This document shows, in pieces, positions 7,722 to 16,289 of a stretch of DNA of 33,244 nucleotides. This stretch comes from Verrucomicrobiales bacterium (GTDB lineage Bacteria > Verrucomicrobiota > Verrucomicrobiia > Verrucomicrobiales > DEV007). Location of the stretch: positions 1 through 33,244 of the forward strand of contig PAAG01000035.1 in assembly GCA_002698785.1 (NCBI GenBank), read 5' to 3'. Position 1 is the first letter of the stretch; every line of letters starts with the position of its first letter. A program made the position numbers and the translations under genes. Under the pieces are notes generated by a model. It had not been told where the DNA came from, did no database searches, and worked only from the letters and a program-made list of their open reading frames with translations.

Positions 7722-8930
7722 CTACCGAAACAACACCTTTGCCACCACACGATCAGTGTCTCGCTCCGAGGTGGCCTGGAAGAAGAGGTTCTGGCGGATG
7801 CGGTCTTTGGTCTTCCGCTTAATGATGGCTTTGAAAAGGGCACGTGATCCAGGTGCTATGTCAGGCTGGACGAGACCACGGGTGAGCTGGGCGGTGACGT
7901 TCCCTACCCCAATCTGCCGATAGAGGACTTTCATGCCGCGGACGCGGCGGCGGGTGCGGGTGGTGAGGTCGCCATTTTCGAATCCATCGTTCTCAACGGA
8001 GAAAACGAAGACGCTTTTGCGACGATCGGTGGCAGCGCGATGCTTCTGCCCGGCACCGTTGGTATTGTAAATATTGTTCCCTTTGAGACGGTTGGAGTTT
8101 TTGCCGATAAGGCCATCGACCTTTGAAACAAGCAGTGGGGCCTCGACAGCATTCAGGATCTCGCGCTGTTCGATGTTGCCGTTGTAGCGCTGGACTACGC
8201 CAACCAGCTTCACCTGTGTCTCGTCGTAGTCCGCAGGAAGGGTGTAGGTGTATTCGTGGCTGAAGCTCTGACCTGCGCCGACCTCATCAGGGATGACGTT
8301 GCTCGTTCCCCACGGGCCACCCGCGATTTCACGAACGACATTGCGGTGAACGTATCCGGCGATGGGATTCCCCGCACCAAAGTATGGGTGTCCGGCAGAG
8401 TTGTTGTAGTTGTTAGTCTGATCGTAGTCTTCGTCACCGGTGACGTTGTCTTCAACAACATAAAGATTAAACCGTAGGTTTCCAGAAACGGCACTGGCAA
8501 ACCGGGCGGTGACACGGACGGTCATTTCGCGAGTGCCAGGGTTCCACAAGACACGGGACAAGTTCACAGCGACGGGAGACGTGGTCGAGACTCGGTCGCC
8601 GACACGGTCCAGCCAGTCCGAGCGTGAAACGGTTACCGAGTCCTCGGCAGCGAATTTAAAATGATCGATCGAAGCTTGGGGAAAGGAAGGATTGAAACCG
8701 AAAGCAATCCCGTGACCTTCGGGAGTTTGCATAACATCACCATCGTGAACCTCGACAACGATCGTGTCAGGATAATTGGCAAGAATCGTCTCAATGTAGC
8801 TCTCTTTATCAGGACAAAAAGCACACCACGTGCCCGTGTAGACCTCGAGAATGGGATTGCGCTGCACCTGCGCGAAGAGCGGCGTAGTGCAGATCGATAG
8901 GAGTATTGTCAGGAAGGCGGCGGTTTTCAT
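7722..8930 (-). CDS. exported Omp28-like thioredoxin-fold protein with shared C-terminal domain
   Basis: The 402-residue protein has a signal peptide (1-20, PLFA|QV). The segment LEVYTGTWCAFCPDK has a C36-x-x-C39 redox motif in a thioredoxin-like context, followed by HDGD and FNPSFPQASID. This arrangement matches Omp28-related outer-membrane proteins. The middle (about 110-260) is a beta-rich domain with YVHRNVVREIAGG and GQSFSHEYTYTLP, also typical of that family. Residues 271-402 (DNA 7725-8120) are the shared basic domain (GNNIYNTNGAGQ, VENDG, GNVTA, DTDRVVAK). The CxxC pair suggests thiol-disulfide chemistry or a vestigial fold; this cannot be decided from sequence. It is a single gene with no close neighbours on the same strand. 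Confidence 0.8.
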   Translation of the reverse strand: MKTAAFLTILLSICTTPLFAQVQRNPILEVYTGTWCAFCPDKESYIETILANYPDTIVVEVHDGDVMQTPEGHGIAFGFNPSFPQASIDHFKFAAEDSVTVSRSDWLDRVGDRVSTTSPVAVNLSRVLWNPGTREMTVRVTARFASAVSGNLRFNLYVVEDNVTGDEDYDQTNNYNNSAGHPYFGAGNPIAGYVHRNVVREIAGGPWGTSNVIPDEVGAGQSFSHEYTYTLPADYDETQVKLVGVVQRYNGNIEQREILNAVEAPLLVSKVDGLIGKNSNRLKGNNIYNTNGAGQKHRAATDRRKSVFVFSVENDGFENGDLTTRTRRRVRGMKVLYRQIGVGNVTAQLTRGLVQPDIAPGSRALFKAIIKRKTKDRIRQNLFFQATSERDTDRVVAKVLFR

Positions 8931-9637
8931 GTCTCGTTAGAGAGACGAAGACACTGCCGCCAACATGCTGAAAATTATGATTTTACTAATTCGGTCAGGT
9001 GCTCCCCCTTCTTCCGGCAGGTTGATATTTTAGGATTGTTAGGAAATCAGAAAGAGATCGAATCGATATTCTAGCGCTCCAATCAGTTGTGTTATAGCTT
9101 TCAATGCCTTAAATCTCGTATTATAATACACCACTCTGGAACGTCTCATCTGATATCGTGGCGGCTCTCAAAATGCGGATTTGCACAGCCGTTTTCTCGC
9201 AGGACACTCTCAGGAGGTGAAAGAATTGATCCCTTTCTCGTGGTTGAAATGGTTTGTTATCAGGATTACATTTGGCGCATTTATGCCCAAATTACCTTGG
9301 GTTAAGGTCTCCAGAGTGTTGACAGAGACGTAAAAAACGATAGTAACTCCAACATGCTCACCGAAAGAGAACTGGAATCGGACTTTGGTCCTGAACGGAA
9401 GGTAGACTTCCTGGCGCGAATTTTTCAGCATCAGGCAGACTCCGACTGCGTCACTCCTTCTCTGGAACATGGCACGTCATCCCTGTTTCAAATTGGAATT
9501 TACGACGGGGAGATGCCGGATTTGCAAACGAACTACCGCACGGGTGATTCGGATCAGTAACGCAGTCTCTGTCTTGCCGTCCCCTTCGTCCTGACAGTTA
9601 GTGCGGAAGATGGGGCGCTTTTCCCCACGCCCCTCTG
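8931..9637. other. gene-poor intergenic region
   Basis: These 707 bases hold no gene I can support. Short open frames exist (plus strand 9354-9560; minus strand 9210-9470), but their products show no family signature, signal or paralogue. The part from about 8960 to 9350 is more AT-rich than the flanks, fitting a divergent promoter region for the Omp28-like gene (minus) and the 797-residue gene (plus). A decayed small gene is possible. Confidence 0.5.
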
Positions 9638-12031
9638 ATGAGTGACACTCCGCTTCGGTTGCCGGCTCTGTCTGCTGTCTTCTGCGCCACACACGCGGAA
9701 CACTTCCAAGATGTTTTTGAAACGCGAGCTGACAATTTGCTGGAATCACTGAGGGCTGGAGGAGGATCGTCGGCAAAGTTCATGGTCTTTGGGCGCTATG
9801 ATCACTTGATTCTTACACTCTCTGATGATCCGGAAGACTTGCGAATGGCTGACCGTGAGTTAAATCTCACCAGTCAGGTCGCCAATCAATGGGCGACGTA
9901 CGGCAGGGTCCTGTCAATGCCTGAGGATTACGAAGGGCTAGAAGAATTGGCGAAAGACTTTCCTTTGATGGGAGTGTGCTTCCTCAGGGTAAATCGGTCC
10001 ATTGTTAGTCAAAATCCATCGATGGGATATCTCGACGAGATCATCCGTGAGATGAAGTCAGTTGCAGCAGGGCATGACGACACCCGGTGGATAGTGACAA
10101 GTACCACAGGCTGGGAAGATGTGATGCTACTCGTTTTTGGAAAGGCTTTCACCTCGATTGCCGACGTTGTACGCAACGTTCGTCAAATCCCCAATCCGAA
10201 TAATTCCCCGGATGCGAGTTCGACTGCGATGCTAACAAGTTGTACTCTGCCTGCGATACATTTTTCATGGCGAAGATCGATGGCAACGAGCCGAGAGGAA
10301 CGGGAAGAACTTGCTGGCACTCTACTCCAGTCCGTTCGAGAAGAGGATCCGATGGCATGGAATGTTCGTTTCGAAGTGGCTCCTGGTAGGGGTGATTTCT
10401 TCATGAAGAAAGTGGAGGAAATGGCGAAAGAAAGCCTCCTTCTCGAATCGAAAGACAGTCGCATCCATTATTCACTCGTATTTGGACAGGTCGATGTAAG
10501 CCTGACACAACGCCATTTAGGCTCTTCAGAGAACCAGAACCTGACAGACTTGATTCGATTTCTCATCCATGTTGGCTTTGCCATCTCCGGTCAGATGGGA
10601 ACTCCCGTTCGCGCTATGCAGACGGTGCTTTACCTCGATCAACCTCTGGACCTCCAGCATGATGAAGAGATCAACGGTGAAGGGATGCAGAATTTCCTGA
10701 GGCCAGTCGGCACGTTACGTGATAGTTTTGAGTCAGAAGCGCGTAGCACACTCCAAGAGTTGGGCATGCCGATACCGACGATCAATGTCATCGAAGGAAT
10801 GATGGCACGGCTGGATTCACTGCATGAAGATGAGTTCTTGAGTGATGAATTTCTTAGCCTCTATATGCTGGGTCGCGGGTTCATCAAGAAGACGACAGTC
10901 AGTCTCGAGACGGTGTTGAAGCGAGGGCTTTTTGATTCGGACCGATTGCAGGAACTTCGTAGTGCACTCGGAGAATGGAAGCACTATCTCGCTCGCTGTT
11001 TATCGGACCGGTATCGAGGCCGCTACCCAACGGGTGAGAATACGGTTCTGCCCTTGTCCTCACACCAGAATTCGTATCACAAATTCCTTACCGTTGCAGA
11101 TGTGTTGGTGAGCCAGATCTATTTTCTGGCTCGGCATCATACAAACCGCAGAGTACAGGAGGTAAAGCCCGATGAGGCAGTCAATCACTCCATGGCTCTG
11201 ATACCGATTGGTGTCTTTGTTGGTGACTCTCCCTCTCCCTATGCAATCACCGAACCCGTAAAGAGCTTCTACACGGCATTCATCGATGTCTCTTCCGATC
11301 TCGTATTCGATCTAAAACAGATCATCTACCTCGCTCATGAGGTGGGGCATGTGCTGTTCAAGGAATTCGATAAGCACTGTATTGATCCCGAGCAATACCC
11401 TTACTGGGGGCAGCACAAAACGTTTGTTTCAGAAATCTTGTGCGAAGCTTTCGGCTGCGCAATCTGCACAGAGGGCGACATGACCGTATACGCCCAATTG
11501 AGCGACCGGGTCATTCGCCACTACTACCCCGACGAAGGTGTCTACCAAAAGGGAACGCTACTCAAGGCTGAAATGATTCGCTTTGCGGCCAATGGCGTGC
11601 TCGATGCGGTAGCACCGAAGTCTCTGGAGAAAGCAGATCGGCGAATTCGTCTTTCCGGACTACGCCGTGACTTTGAGGCCCATTGGGAACCAATTATCAA
11701 CTCGTTAACAGGTGGTACGGCCTCTCTGGTGAACAGAGACTATCAGGCGATTTACCAGGCTCTCTCTTCCATTTCAAACCACTACCAGTATCAGGATGAG
11801 TTTTTCGCTTTCCTGGAGAGTATCGGTGACTGCCGCCACGCCGATGTCTTCCAACATTTTGACGAGCAAGCACGACTGCTTCCGATGCTTCGGAAATTTC
11901 TCAAATCGAATGCCACCAGTGACTCTCTCAAAGCGAGTGAGAACTTCAGTGTGCTGGACGACATGTGGAGTCGGGCTGCAGTAACTCTTCGAGAACTCAA
12001 GGCAGATCAACGAGATCACCAACGACGTTGA
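9638..12031 (+). CDS. large cytosolic putative zinc metallopeptidase, family not recognised
   Basis: The 797-residue protein has no signal peptide or membrane segment. A zinc-site motif LAHEVGH lies at residues 565-571 (H567, E568, H571). SEILCEAFG follows at 598-606, with E599 a likely third ligand in the style of gluzincins. The N-terminal 300 residues appear to hold about three degenerate copies of one module, each with a G-x-x-D-(H/V) turn before a beta strand: GRYDHLILTL near 52, GWEDVMLLVFG near 155 and GQVDVSLTQ near 283. The middle and end are mainly helical. The start is chosen as the first ATG after a pyrimidine-rich leader. It stands alone, with no partner genes. An intracellular peptidase or stress-linked role is a guess. 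Confidence 0.7.
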   Translation: MSDTPLRLPALSAVFCATHAEHFQDVFETRADNLLESLRAGGGSSAKFMVFGRYDHLILTLSDDPEDLRMADRELNLTSQVANQWATYGRVLSMPEDYEGLEELAKDFPLMGVCFLRVNRSIVSQNPSMGYLDEIIREMKSVAAGHDDTRWIVTSTTGWEDVMLLVFGKAFTSIADVVRNVRQIPNPNNSPDASSTAMLTSCTLPAIHFSWRRSMATSREEREELAGTLLQSVREEDPMAWNVRFEVAPGRGDFFMKKVEEMAKESLLLESKDSRIHYSLVFGQVDVSLTQRHLGSSENQNLTDLIRFLIHVGFAISGQMGTPVRAMQTVLYLDQPLDLQHDEEINGEGMQNFLRPVGTLRDSFESEARSTLQELGMPIPTINVIEGMMARLDSLHEDEFLSDEFLSLYMLGRGFIKKTTVSLETVLKRGLFDSDRLQELRSALGEWKHYLARCLSDRYRGRYPTGENTVLPLSSHQNSYHKFLTVADVLVSQIYFLARHHTNRRVQEVKPDEAVNHSMALIPIGVFVGDSPSPYAITEPVKSFYTAFIDVSSDLVFDLKQIIYLAHEVGHVLFKEFDKHCIDPEQYPYWGQHKTFVSEILCEAFGCAICTEGDMTVYAQLSDRVIRHYYPDEGVYQKGTLLKAEMIRFAANGVLDAVAPKSLEKADRRIRLSGLRRDFEAHWEPIINSLTGGTASLVNRDYQAIYQALSSISNHYQYQDEFFAFLESIGDCRHADVFQHFDEQARLLPMLRKFLKSNATSDSLKASENFSVLDDMWSRAAVTLRELKADQRDHQRR

Positions 12032-12112
12032 TCGCGTCTTCCGGGTGCATGTGCTGGCTTACTTGCCCTCGTCCTCTAATAGCATATACCAACCGCTCGC
12101 AGTAGAATCAGT

Positions 12113-12137
12113 AAAACGAAATAAACTTATTCGTTTT
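12113..12137 (+). terminator. possible weak terminator after the 797-residue gene
   Basis: AAAACGAA (12113-12120) and TTCGTTTT (12130-12137) are perfect 8-base arms around a 9-base loop, 82 bases after the stop at 12031. The arms are AT-rich and the only U-run is within the stem, so termination would be weak. It is also 62 bases from the end of the convergent acetyltransferase gene. Confidence 0.35.
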
Positions 12138-12199
12138 GCCAGGAATCTGCTCGCCAATTTCTCTCCGACATCCCCATTCTGAACTTCATTTGCGACCTG

Positions 12200-12763
12200 T
12201 CAGGCCTCTGCTTTACCCACACCTCGAATGACGCGCGCCGGATTCCCTGCCACAATCACATCCGGCGAAACGTCGCGCGTCACGACACTACCTGCACCGA
12301 CGATAGAGCGCTCGCCGATGGTGACTCCGGGACAAATGATGGCACCTCCACCGATCCACACATCATCCCCGATGCTGACGGGTTTTCCGTTTTCCAGCCC
12401 ACTCGCGCGGGTCTTCGCATCCTCGGGATGCAGGGCGGTGTAGATCTGCACCGCTGGCCCGATGAGCACGCGATCGCCAATCGTGACGGGCAGCACATCG
12501 AGCACGACGCAGTTGGCATTGAAATACACTTTCTCACCAAGATGAATATTCGTCCCGTAGTCGCAGTGGAATGGCGGAATGATGGCTACGTCAGTCTCGC
12601 AGCCCAACAGGTCGCTAAGGATGCGGCGTTCTTTCTCTTTATCGCCGGTATCGACGAGAAAGAGATCGCGACAGAGATCCCGCGCGCGGTTTCTGGCGGC
12701 GAGCAGTTCGGGATCGGAGGCATCGTAAAGCTCTCCGGCGAGCATTTTCTCTTTCTCTGTCAT
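12200..12763 (-). CDS. maa: maltose/galactoside O-acetyltransferase (Maa/LacA family)
   Basis: The 187-residue cytosolic enzyme transfers acetyl from acetyl-CoA to a sugar hydroxyl. Residues 1-60 form the Mac-type helical cap (EKMLAGELYDASDPELLAAR). Then FHCDYGTNIHLGEKVYFN and a left-handed beta-helix of hexapeptide repeats run to the end (IGDDVWIGGGAIICPGVTIG), closing with VAGNPARVI. H112 in IYTALHP matches the catalytic histidine of the family. The length agrees with Maa (about 183 residues) better than with LacA (about 203). It lies 19 bases downstream of the exported protein gene at 12783-13466, so the two may be co-transcribed. The leader is pyrimidine-rich (CCTCCTCCTGCT before the ATG). 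Confidence 0.9.
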   Translation of the reverse strand: MTEKEKMLAGELYDASDPELLAARNRARDLCRDLFLVDTGDKEKERRILSDLLGCETDVAIIPPFHCDYGTNIHLGEKVYFNANCVVLDVLPVTIGDRVLIGPAVQIYTALHPEDAKTRASGLENGKPVSIGDDVWIGGGAIICPGVTIGERSIVGAGSVVTRDVSPDVIVAGNPARVIRGVGKAEA

Positions 12764-12782
12764 AGCAGGAGGAGGAGTGGCT

Positions 12783-13466
12783 TCACTCAGTCTCTTCCTC
12801 TATATGATACAGATCGACTTTTTCCAAAGGAATGAGAGGCGCGGGATCGACTTTTGTCTTTTTGCTGGAGATGGTGTTCCCCTCTTCATCGCCGATTCTC
12901 TCGACGATGTCACCGGTGACGAGGTTTTCGTCTTTCTCCTTCAGCTCGCCCCGGTAGAAAGTGTATTCGGTGTGGCCGATGAGAAACCACCCACCATCCT
13001 GGTAGCGGTAGCGGTGTTTCATCCCCCAGCGCATCGCAGATCCCCCATAGTGGGACACATAAAAGGTGCCGCGCTCGATCTTGAGCGACTCATACGGATC
13101 ACCATAGACGCCACCCGAAAAGCGGGAAAGGACAGCTCTACCACTGACCGTGCTGACCTGATAGTGATCGCCATCTCGCAATAGCAGGATGAGAAGGCGC
13201 CGGGTATCGGGGCCATCGGGCTCGTAATTGCTATGTGTCAGAATGAGAACGGCATCGTCAGCGTCATCATTATTCAGGTCCCCACTGTCCTGCGCGAGTA
13301 TCTCCCAACCATTCGGGACGATATCCTCGGGAGTAGCTACCTGTTTCTCCAAGACGGGCATCTCCGCCGCGCGGGTCTCACCGTTCTTGACGACGAAAGC
13401 AGTGAGAATGAGGCATGCGGAAGTAAAGCACGCGACTAAAGAAATTGGGGCAGCAAAAGTCTTCAA
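12783..13466 (-). CDS. exported FG-GAP-like protein of unknown function
   Basis: The protein has 227 residues and an N-terminal hydrophobic segment (about 7-27) that is either a signal peptide or an anchor. DSGDLNNDDADDAVLIL (about 61-77) is a calcium-loop pattern of FG-GAP/VCBS-type repeats. RLLILLLRDGDHYQV and the GGSAMRWGMKHRYRYQDGGW stretch (near 145-165) match a widespread but uncharacterised family of small exported proteins. The start appears to be TTG (13466), preceded by an in-frame ATT; no in-frame ATG is available upstream. Its stop is 19 bases before the acetyltransferase start. Calcium binding is inferred; no catalytic residues are apparent. Confidence 0.7.
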   Translation of the reverse strand: MKTFAAPISLVACFTSACLILTAFVVKNGETRAAEMPVLEKQVATPEDIVPNGWEILAQDSGDLNNDDADDAVLILTHSNYEPDGPDTRRLLILLLRDGDHYQVSTVSGRAVLSRFSGGVYGDPYESLKIERGTFYVSHYGGSAMRWGMKHRYRYQDGGWFLIGHTEYTFYRGELKEKDENLVTGDIVERIGDEEGNTISSKKTKVDPAPLIPLEKVDLYHIEEETE

Positions 13467-13589
13467 AATGGCGTTATGATAAGCAGATTCCGTATTCTGC
13501 AGGATCTGACCGCAGAAGAAACGTATACACTAACGCAACTATGCATAGTCAAAAGGAAAAAGAAAATTTCTTCACTCTCCTTTACCAAT

Positions 13590-13636
13590 TTTCACAACTG
13601 CTCCATTTATTTTTCCCAAATGCTCCATTTGTGAAA
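13590..13636. promoter_or_regulatory. interleaved inverted and direct repeats in a divergent promoter region
   Basis: TTTCACAA (13590-13597) and TTGTGAAA (13629-13636) are perfect 8-base inverted repeats. Between them lies TGCTCCATTT twice (13599-13608 and 13621-13630), 22 bases apart. The region is AT-rich and separates divergent genes (13466 minus, 13666 plus). The spacing of about two helical turns fits dimeric regulator binding, but no regulator can be named. Confidence 0.35.
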
Positions 13637-13665
13637 TGCGCCATCTGGTCTTAGGATCGGCAGCA

Positions 13666-14010
13666 ATGGACCTTCCCCCTCTCGACCCGAAAGCCATTCC
13701 AGAACCCTATCCCGGACTCACCTACGAAGAGCTCGTGGCCATCATTGATGCCGTCCTCGAGACGGAAATGAGCGACGATGATGTGTCATTCTACCTGCAG
13801 ACCGTAGAACTGACGCTACCCGGCGCGGATGTGGAGGAGCTGCTTTTCTGGCCCGACCAGTGGTTCCGCGACGAGTCGATGAGCGAAGTGGACCTGAACG
13901 AATTCCAGATCGCCAACTACCTCCTCGCCTGGACTCGCCGTATGCTGCCCGGGTCAGAAAGGATCACACTGCCAGAGATCCCGACCTCGAAGGAGGCGAC
14001 TCGGAACTGA
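13666..14010 (+). CDS. small acidic cytosolic protein of unknown function
   Basis: The 114-residue protein starts MDLPPLDPKAIPEPYPGLTY; an ATG 30 bases earlier (13636) is in frame but gives an unlikely N-terminus. There is no signal peptide. It appears largely helical, with LTYEELVAIIDAVLETEMSD, an aromatic cluster LLFWPDQWFRD near 66-76, and FQIANYLLAWTRRMLPG. The composition is acidic and compact, as in small immunity-like or adaptor proteins, but no family is recognised and no toxin gene is adjacent. It is followed 80 bases later by the reductase gene on the same strand. Confidence 0.65.
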   Translation: MDLPPLDPKAIPEPYPGLTYEELVAIIDAVLETEMSDDDVSFYLQTVELTLPGADVEELLFWPDQWFRDESMSEVDLNEFQIANYLLAWTRRMLPGSERITLPEIPTSKEATRN

Positions 14011-14090
14011 TTGTGGGAACGGGTAAAAATCGTTTCCCCCCTCACTTTCCAGCTCACCACACCACTTCCCCTGCCCCACGATAGCAAGCC

Positions 14091-14624
14091 ATGGCAAACT
14101 ACGTCTACATCGCCGCGAGTCTCGATGGATACATCGCCACCGTGGACGGCGGAATCGATTGGCTGGAGGACGCTCCGAATCCCAGTGGTGGCGATTTCGG
14201 TTTTGCGGATTTCATTTGCCAGATCGATGCGCTTGTGATGGGGCGCGGCACTTTTGAGAAAGTACTGGAGTTCGATCATTGGCCTTACACCCACCCTGTT
14301 TTCGTAGTGAGCAACTCACTCGGCTCAGTTCCGGAACATCTCGAAGGAAAGGCGTCGATCGTGTCAGGTAGCCCGTCCGAAGTGGTCAAAGAACTGGCTG
14401 CCGAAGGTCTCGAAAATCTGTATATCGACGGCGGCAAAGTGATTCAATCGTTTCTAAAAGACGATCTGATCGATGAGCTGATCGTGACGAGATTTCCGAA
14501 GCTGCTCGGCAGCGGTATCCCGCTCTTCGGTGAGTTGGATGGGATTCTCGATTTCTTCCACGTCAGCACCGAAGTGCTGGAGAATTACCTCGTAAAGAGC
14601 CATTACCGCCGGGAGCGCAGTTGA
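14091..14624 (+). CDS. dihydrofolate reductase-like protein (RibD C-terminal domain family)
   Basis: The 177-residue cytosolic protein opens with YIAASLDGYIATVDGGIDWL, the hallmark N-terminus of DHFR/RibD-C type reductases. FICQIDALVMGRGTFEKVL follows at about 42-60, then VFVVSNSL and LENLYIDGGKVIQSFLK (NADPH-binding strand and loop). The C-terminal half has DELIVTRFPKLLGSGIPLF. The length fits stand-alone family members of the YyaP/YwjB sort, which are presumed NADPH-dependent reductases of unknown substrate; true DHFR activity should not be assumed. A short CCGGG-AAT-CCCGG hairpin at 14627-14639 follows the stop and may end the transcript. Confidence 0.85.
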   Translation: MANYVYIAASLDGYIATVDGGIDWLEDAPNPSGGDFGFADFICQIDALVMGRGTFEKVLEFDHWPYTHPVFVVSNSLGSVPEHLEGKASIVSGSPSEVVKELAAEGLENLYIDGGKVIQSFLKDDLIDELIVTRFPKLLGSGIPLFGELDGILDFFHVSTEVLENYLVKSHYRRERS

Positions 14625-14726
14625 TTCCGGGAATCCCGGCCACATCTTTCTACCTACAATCGATTCAAGTCGACATAGTCGATCGAATCTATACTCTATT
14701 CGGTGTATGATCACAGAAGTCGCTCC

Positions 14727-15176
14727 ATGTCGGGACGACCTAAAAGACCCCAGAGAAAGAAATTTGATATGCTCATTGTCCTCAGTTCCCTCGACGTGTT
14801 TATCGGATTTATCTTCGCCGTGGTTTCGTTTCCGTTGATCACCGGCTCCGTTCAGAGGAATGACTCCTACGGCGTAAGGAACAAAGGCACCTTGGCATCC
14901 GACGAGGTCTGGTATCCGGTCAATCGCTTTGCCGGAAAAGTCATGCTGATCTACGGGATCGTCCTTTTCCTGCTTGGCTTGGCCGGAGTGATCATGCACC
15001 TGAACAAGATCCCCATTCCGATCCCCCTGGGATTCATCATCGGCTTTGGCCCACTCTGGGTCATGCTCAGCATGGTGCACGTCGACACCTACCAGAGAAA
15101 ACACTTTCCAGAAGATCAAGTGATCGCAAAGAAAAAAGCGGACGATGCTGCTACCCCGGACACGCAGCGATCCTGA
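14727..15176 (+). CDS. three-pass membrane protein of unknown function
   Basis: The 149-residue protein starts MSGRPKRPQRKKFDML at 14727; a GTG eight codons upstream is in frame but less convincing. After a basic N-terminus come three hydrophobic segments: about 16-38 (IVLSSLDVFIGFIFAVVSF), 73-93 (VMLIYGIVLFLLGLAGVIM) and 101-122 (GFIIGFGPLWVMLSMVHV). The C-terminal tail is charged (FPEDQVIAKKKADDA). It leads a tight three-gene unit: the next gene starts 2 bases after this stop. No family recognised. Confidence 0.7.
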   Translation: MSGRPKRPQRKKFDMLIVLSSLDVFIGFIFAVVSFPLITGSVQRNDSYGVRNKGTLASDEVWYPVNRFAGKVMLIYGIVLFLLGLAGVIMHLNKIPIPIPLGFIIGFGPLWVMLSMVHVDTYQRKHFPEDQVIAKKKADDAATPDTQRS

Positions 15177-15178
15177 CA

Positions 15179-15703
15179 ATGACATTACAATATCGAAACA
15201 CCCACTGGGACTACTACGCTCTGTTCGAAGCACAAAGCCCTGACGCCGAAAAGACTGCGGCGCGAAATTACTACTCGCGCACCATTCTCTGGTGGGGGCT
15301 GCTGGCATTCGGCGCCTACGTAGGATACATGGCAGAGATGCTTTTCGCCACGTGCCTTTTCGTAGTCGCACTGATCTACTGGATTTGGCATTCCGTTCCC
15401 TACAGCCGTACCTATCGGAACGCCGTCCTGCAAGCGATGCGCGAACACAAGAAGAAAGAGATTTCCCTCACCATCGATGACAAAGGGCTCGCCGAAACGG
15501 TCAGCGACGTCGTGAGTATCGCACCGTGGAAAGCGTTCGTCGGATACATCCTGACCGATACACACCTGATTATCGAACTCGCTTGCGGATCTTTCGCCAT
15601 CATCCCGAAAGATGAGATCAGCGAAGGCGCCGAGCATCTCGATGAATTGGCAGCCATGTTGAAGGAGAAGAATGTTCCGAATCGGATCACCATGAAATCA
15701 TGA
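15179..15703 (+). CDS. YcxB-like two-pass membrane protein
   Basis: The 174-residue protein has two adjacent membrane segments (about 34-70: TILWWGLLAFGAYVGYM and ATCLFVVALIYWIWHSV). A cytosolic beta-rich domain follows, with ISLTIDDKGLAETVSDVVSI, APWKAFVGYILTDTHLIIEL and FAIIPKDEIS. This two-helix plus PH-like domain layout is that of the YcxB-like family, whose function is unknown. It begins 2 bases after the upstream membrane-protein gene and overlaps the downstream acetyltransferase gene by 4 bases (ATGA at 15700), so all three are almost certainly co-translated. Confidence 0.75.
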   Translation: MTLQYRNTHWDYYALFEAQSPDAEKTAARNYYSRTILWWGLLAFGAYVGYMAEMLFATCLFVVALIYWIWHSVPYSRTYRNAVLQAMREHKKKEISLTIDDKGLAETVSDVVSIAPWKAFVGYILTDTHLIIELACGSFAIIPKDEISEGAEHLDELAAMLKEKNVPNRITMKS

Positions 15704-16251
15704 GCGCATTCAAAGCAGCCAAATGCCACGTGCGCTACGCGGAGGAAAAGGATTTCCTCGATTTGGAGCAGATGTATCGGGAACATGAGGGTCATTCTTT
15801 GCCGAAAGGATATTTCTCTGATTACCAGACAACGCTTCGTAATAACTCGGTCACATATCTCGTGGCAACGGTGGACGGTCGGGTGGTCGGTGGCGGCGGC
15901 ATAACGAACTATATTCCTGGGAACCATGCGGCATTGACGTTTGGAATTGTCGCTCCTTCCGAATGTCGCAAGGGATACGGAACTTCGATCCTACTTTCGC
16001 GATTACTCTATGTGGATCCCCGACCGAATGGATGCCAGATAAATCTCCAAGCGACAGAATGGAGTGCCCATTTTTTCCGCAGAATCGGTTTCTCCTGGTA
16101 TGGCAAGGACCAAGATGATGAGGGCAATCGCTTTCTATTCGGAACACAGACGGTCAATCCCGGTGACGAGCAGGTATTTCAAAGAATACTGAAAGAGGGC
16201 GGCGTTACGCTCGGGTTTCAACCTGACAGACCCACTCTTTCTTTAGAATAG
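15700..16251 (+). CDS. GNAT-family N-acetyltransferase
   Basis: The 183-residue cytosolic enzyme transfers acetyl from acetyl-CoA to an amine; the acceptor is unknown. RYAEEKDFLDLEQMYREHE begins the fold. YLVATVDGRVVGGGGI supplies the central strands. LTFGIVAPSECRKGYGTSIL (about 79-98) is motif A, with an R-K-G-Y-G pyrophosphate loop, and SAHFFRRIGF (122-131) is the motif B region. Its ATG overlaps the stop of the YcxB-like gene. The C-terminal 40 residues extend past the core fold. Function beyond the family level cannot be read from the context. Confidence 0.85.
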   Translation: MSAFKAAKCHVRYAEEKDFLDLEQMYREHEGHSLPKGYFSDYQTTLRNNSVTYLVATVDGRVVGGGGITNYIPGNHAALTFGIVAPSECRKGYGTSILLSRLLYVDPRPNGCQINLQATEWSAHFFRRIGFSWYGKDQDDEGNRFLFGTQTVNPGDEQVFQRILKEGGVTLGFQPDRPTLSLE

Positions 16252-16289
16252 ACGTAGCAGATCAATCCCCTTTTCCCTCTCCTGCCTTC

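Noticed and set aside
9354-9560. Possible 68-residue gene upstream of the large metallopeptidase-like gene
   Set aside because: No ribosome site, no recognisable motif and no paralogue; indistinguishable from a chance frame.
14454-15371. 305-codon open frame on the minus strand
   Set aside because: It is antisense to the well-supported reductase end and the two membrane-protein genes. Its sequence has no signal, domain or start context.
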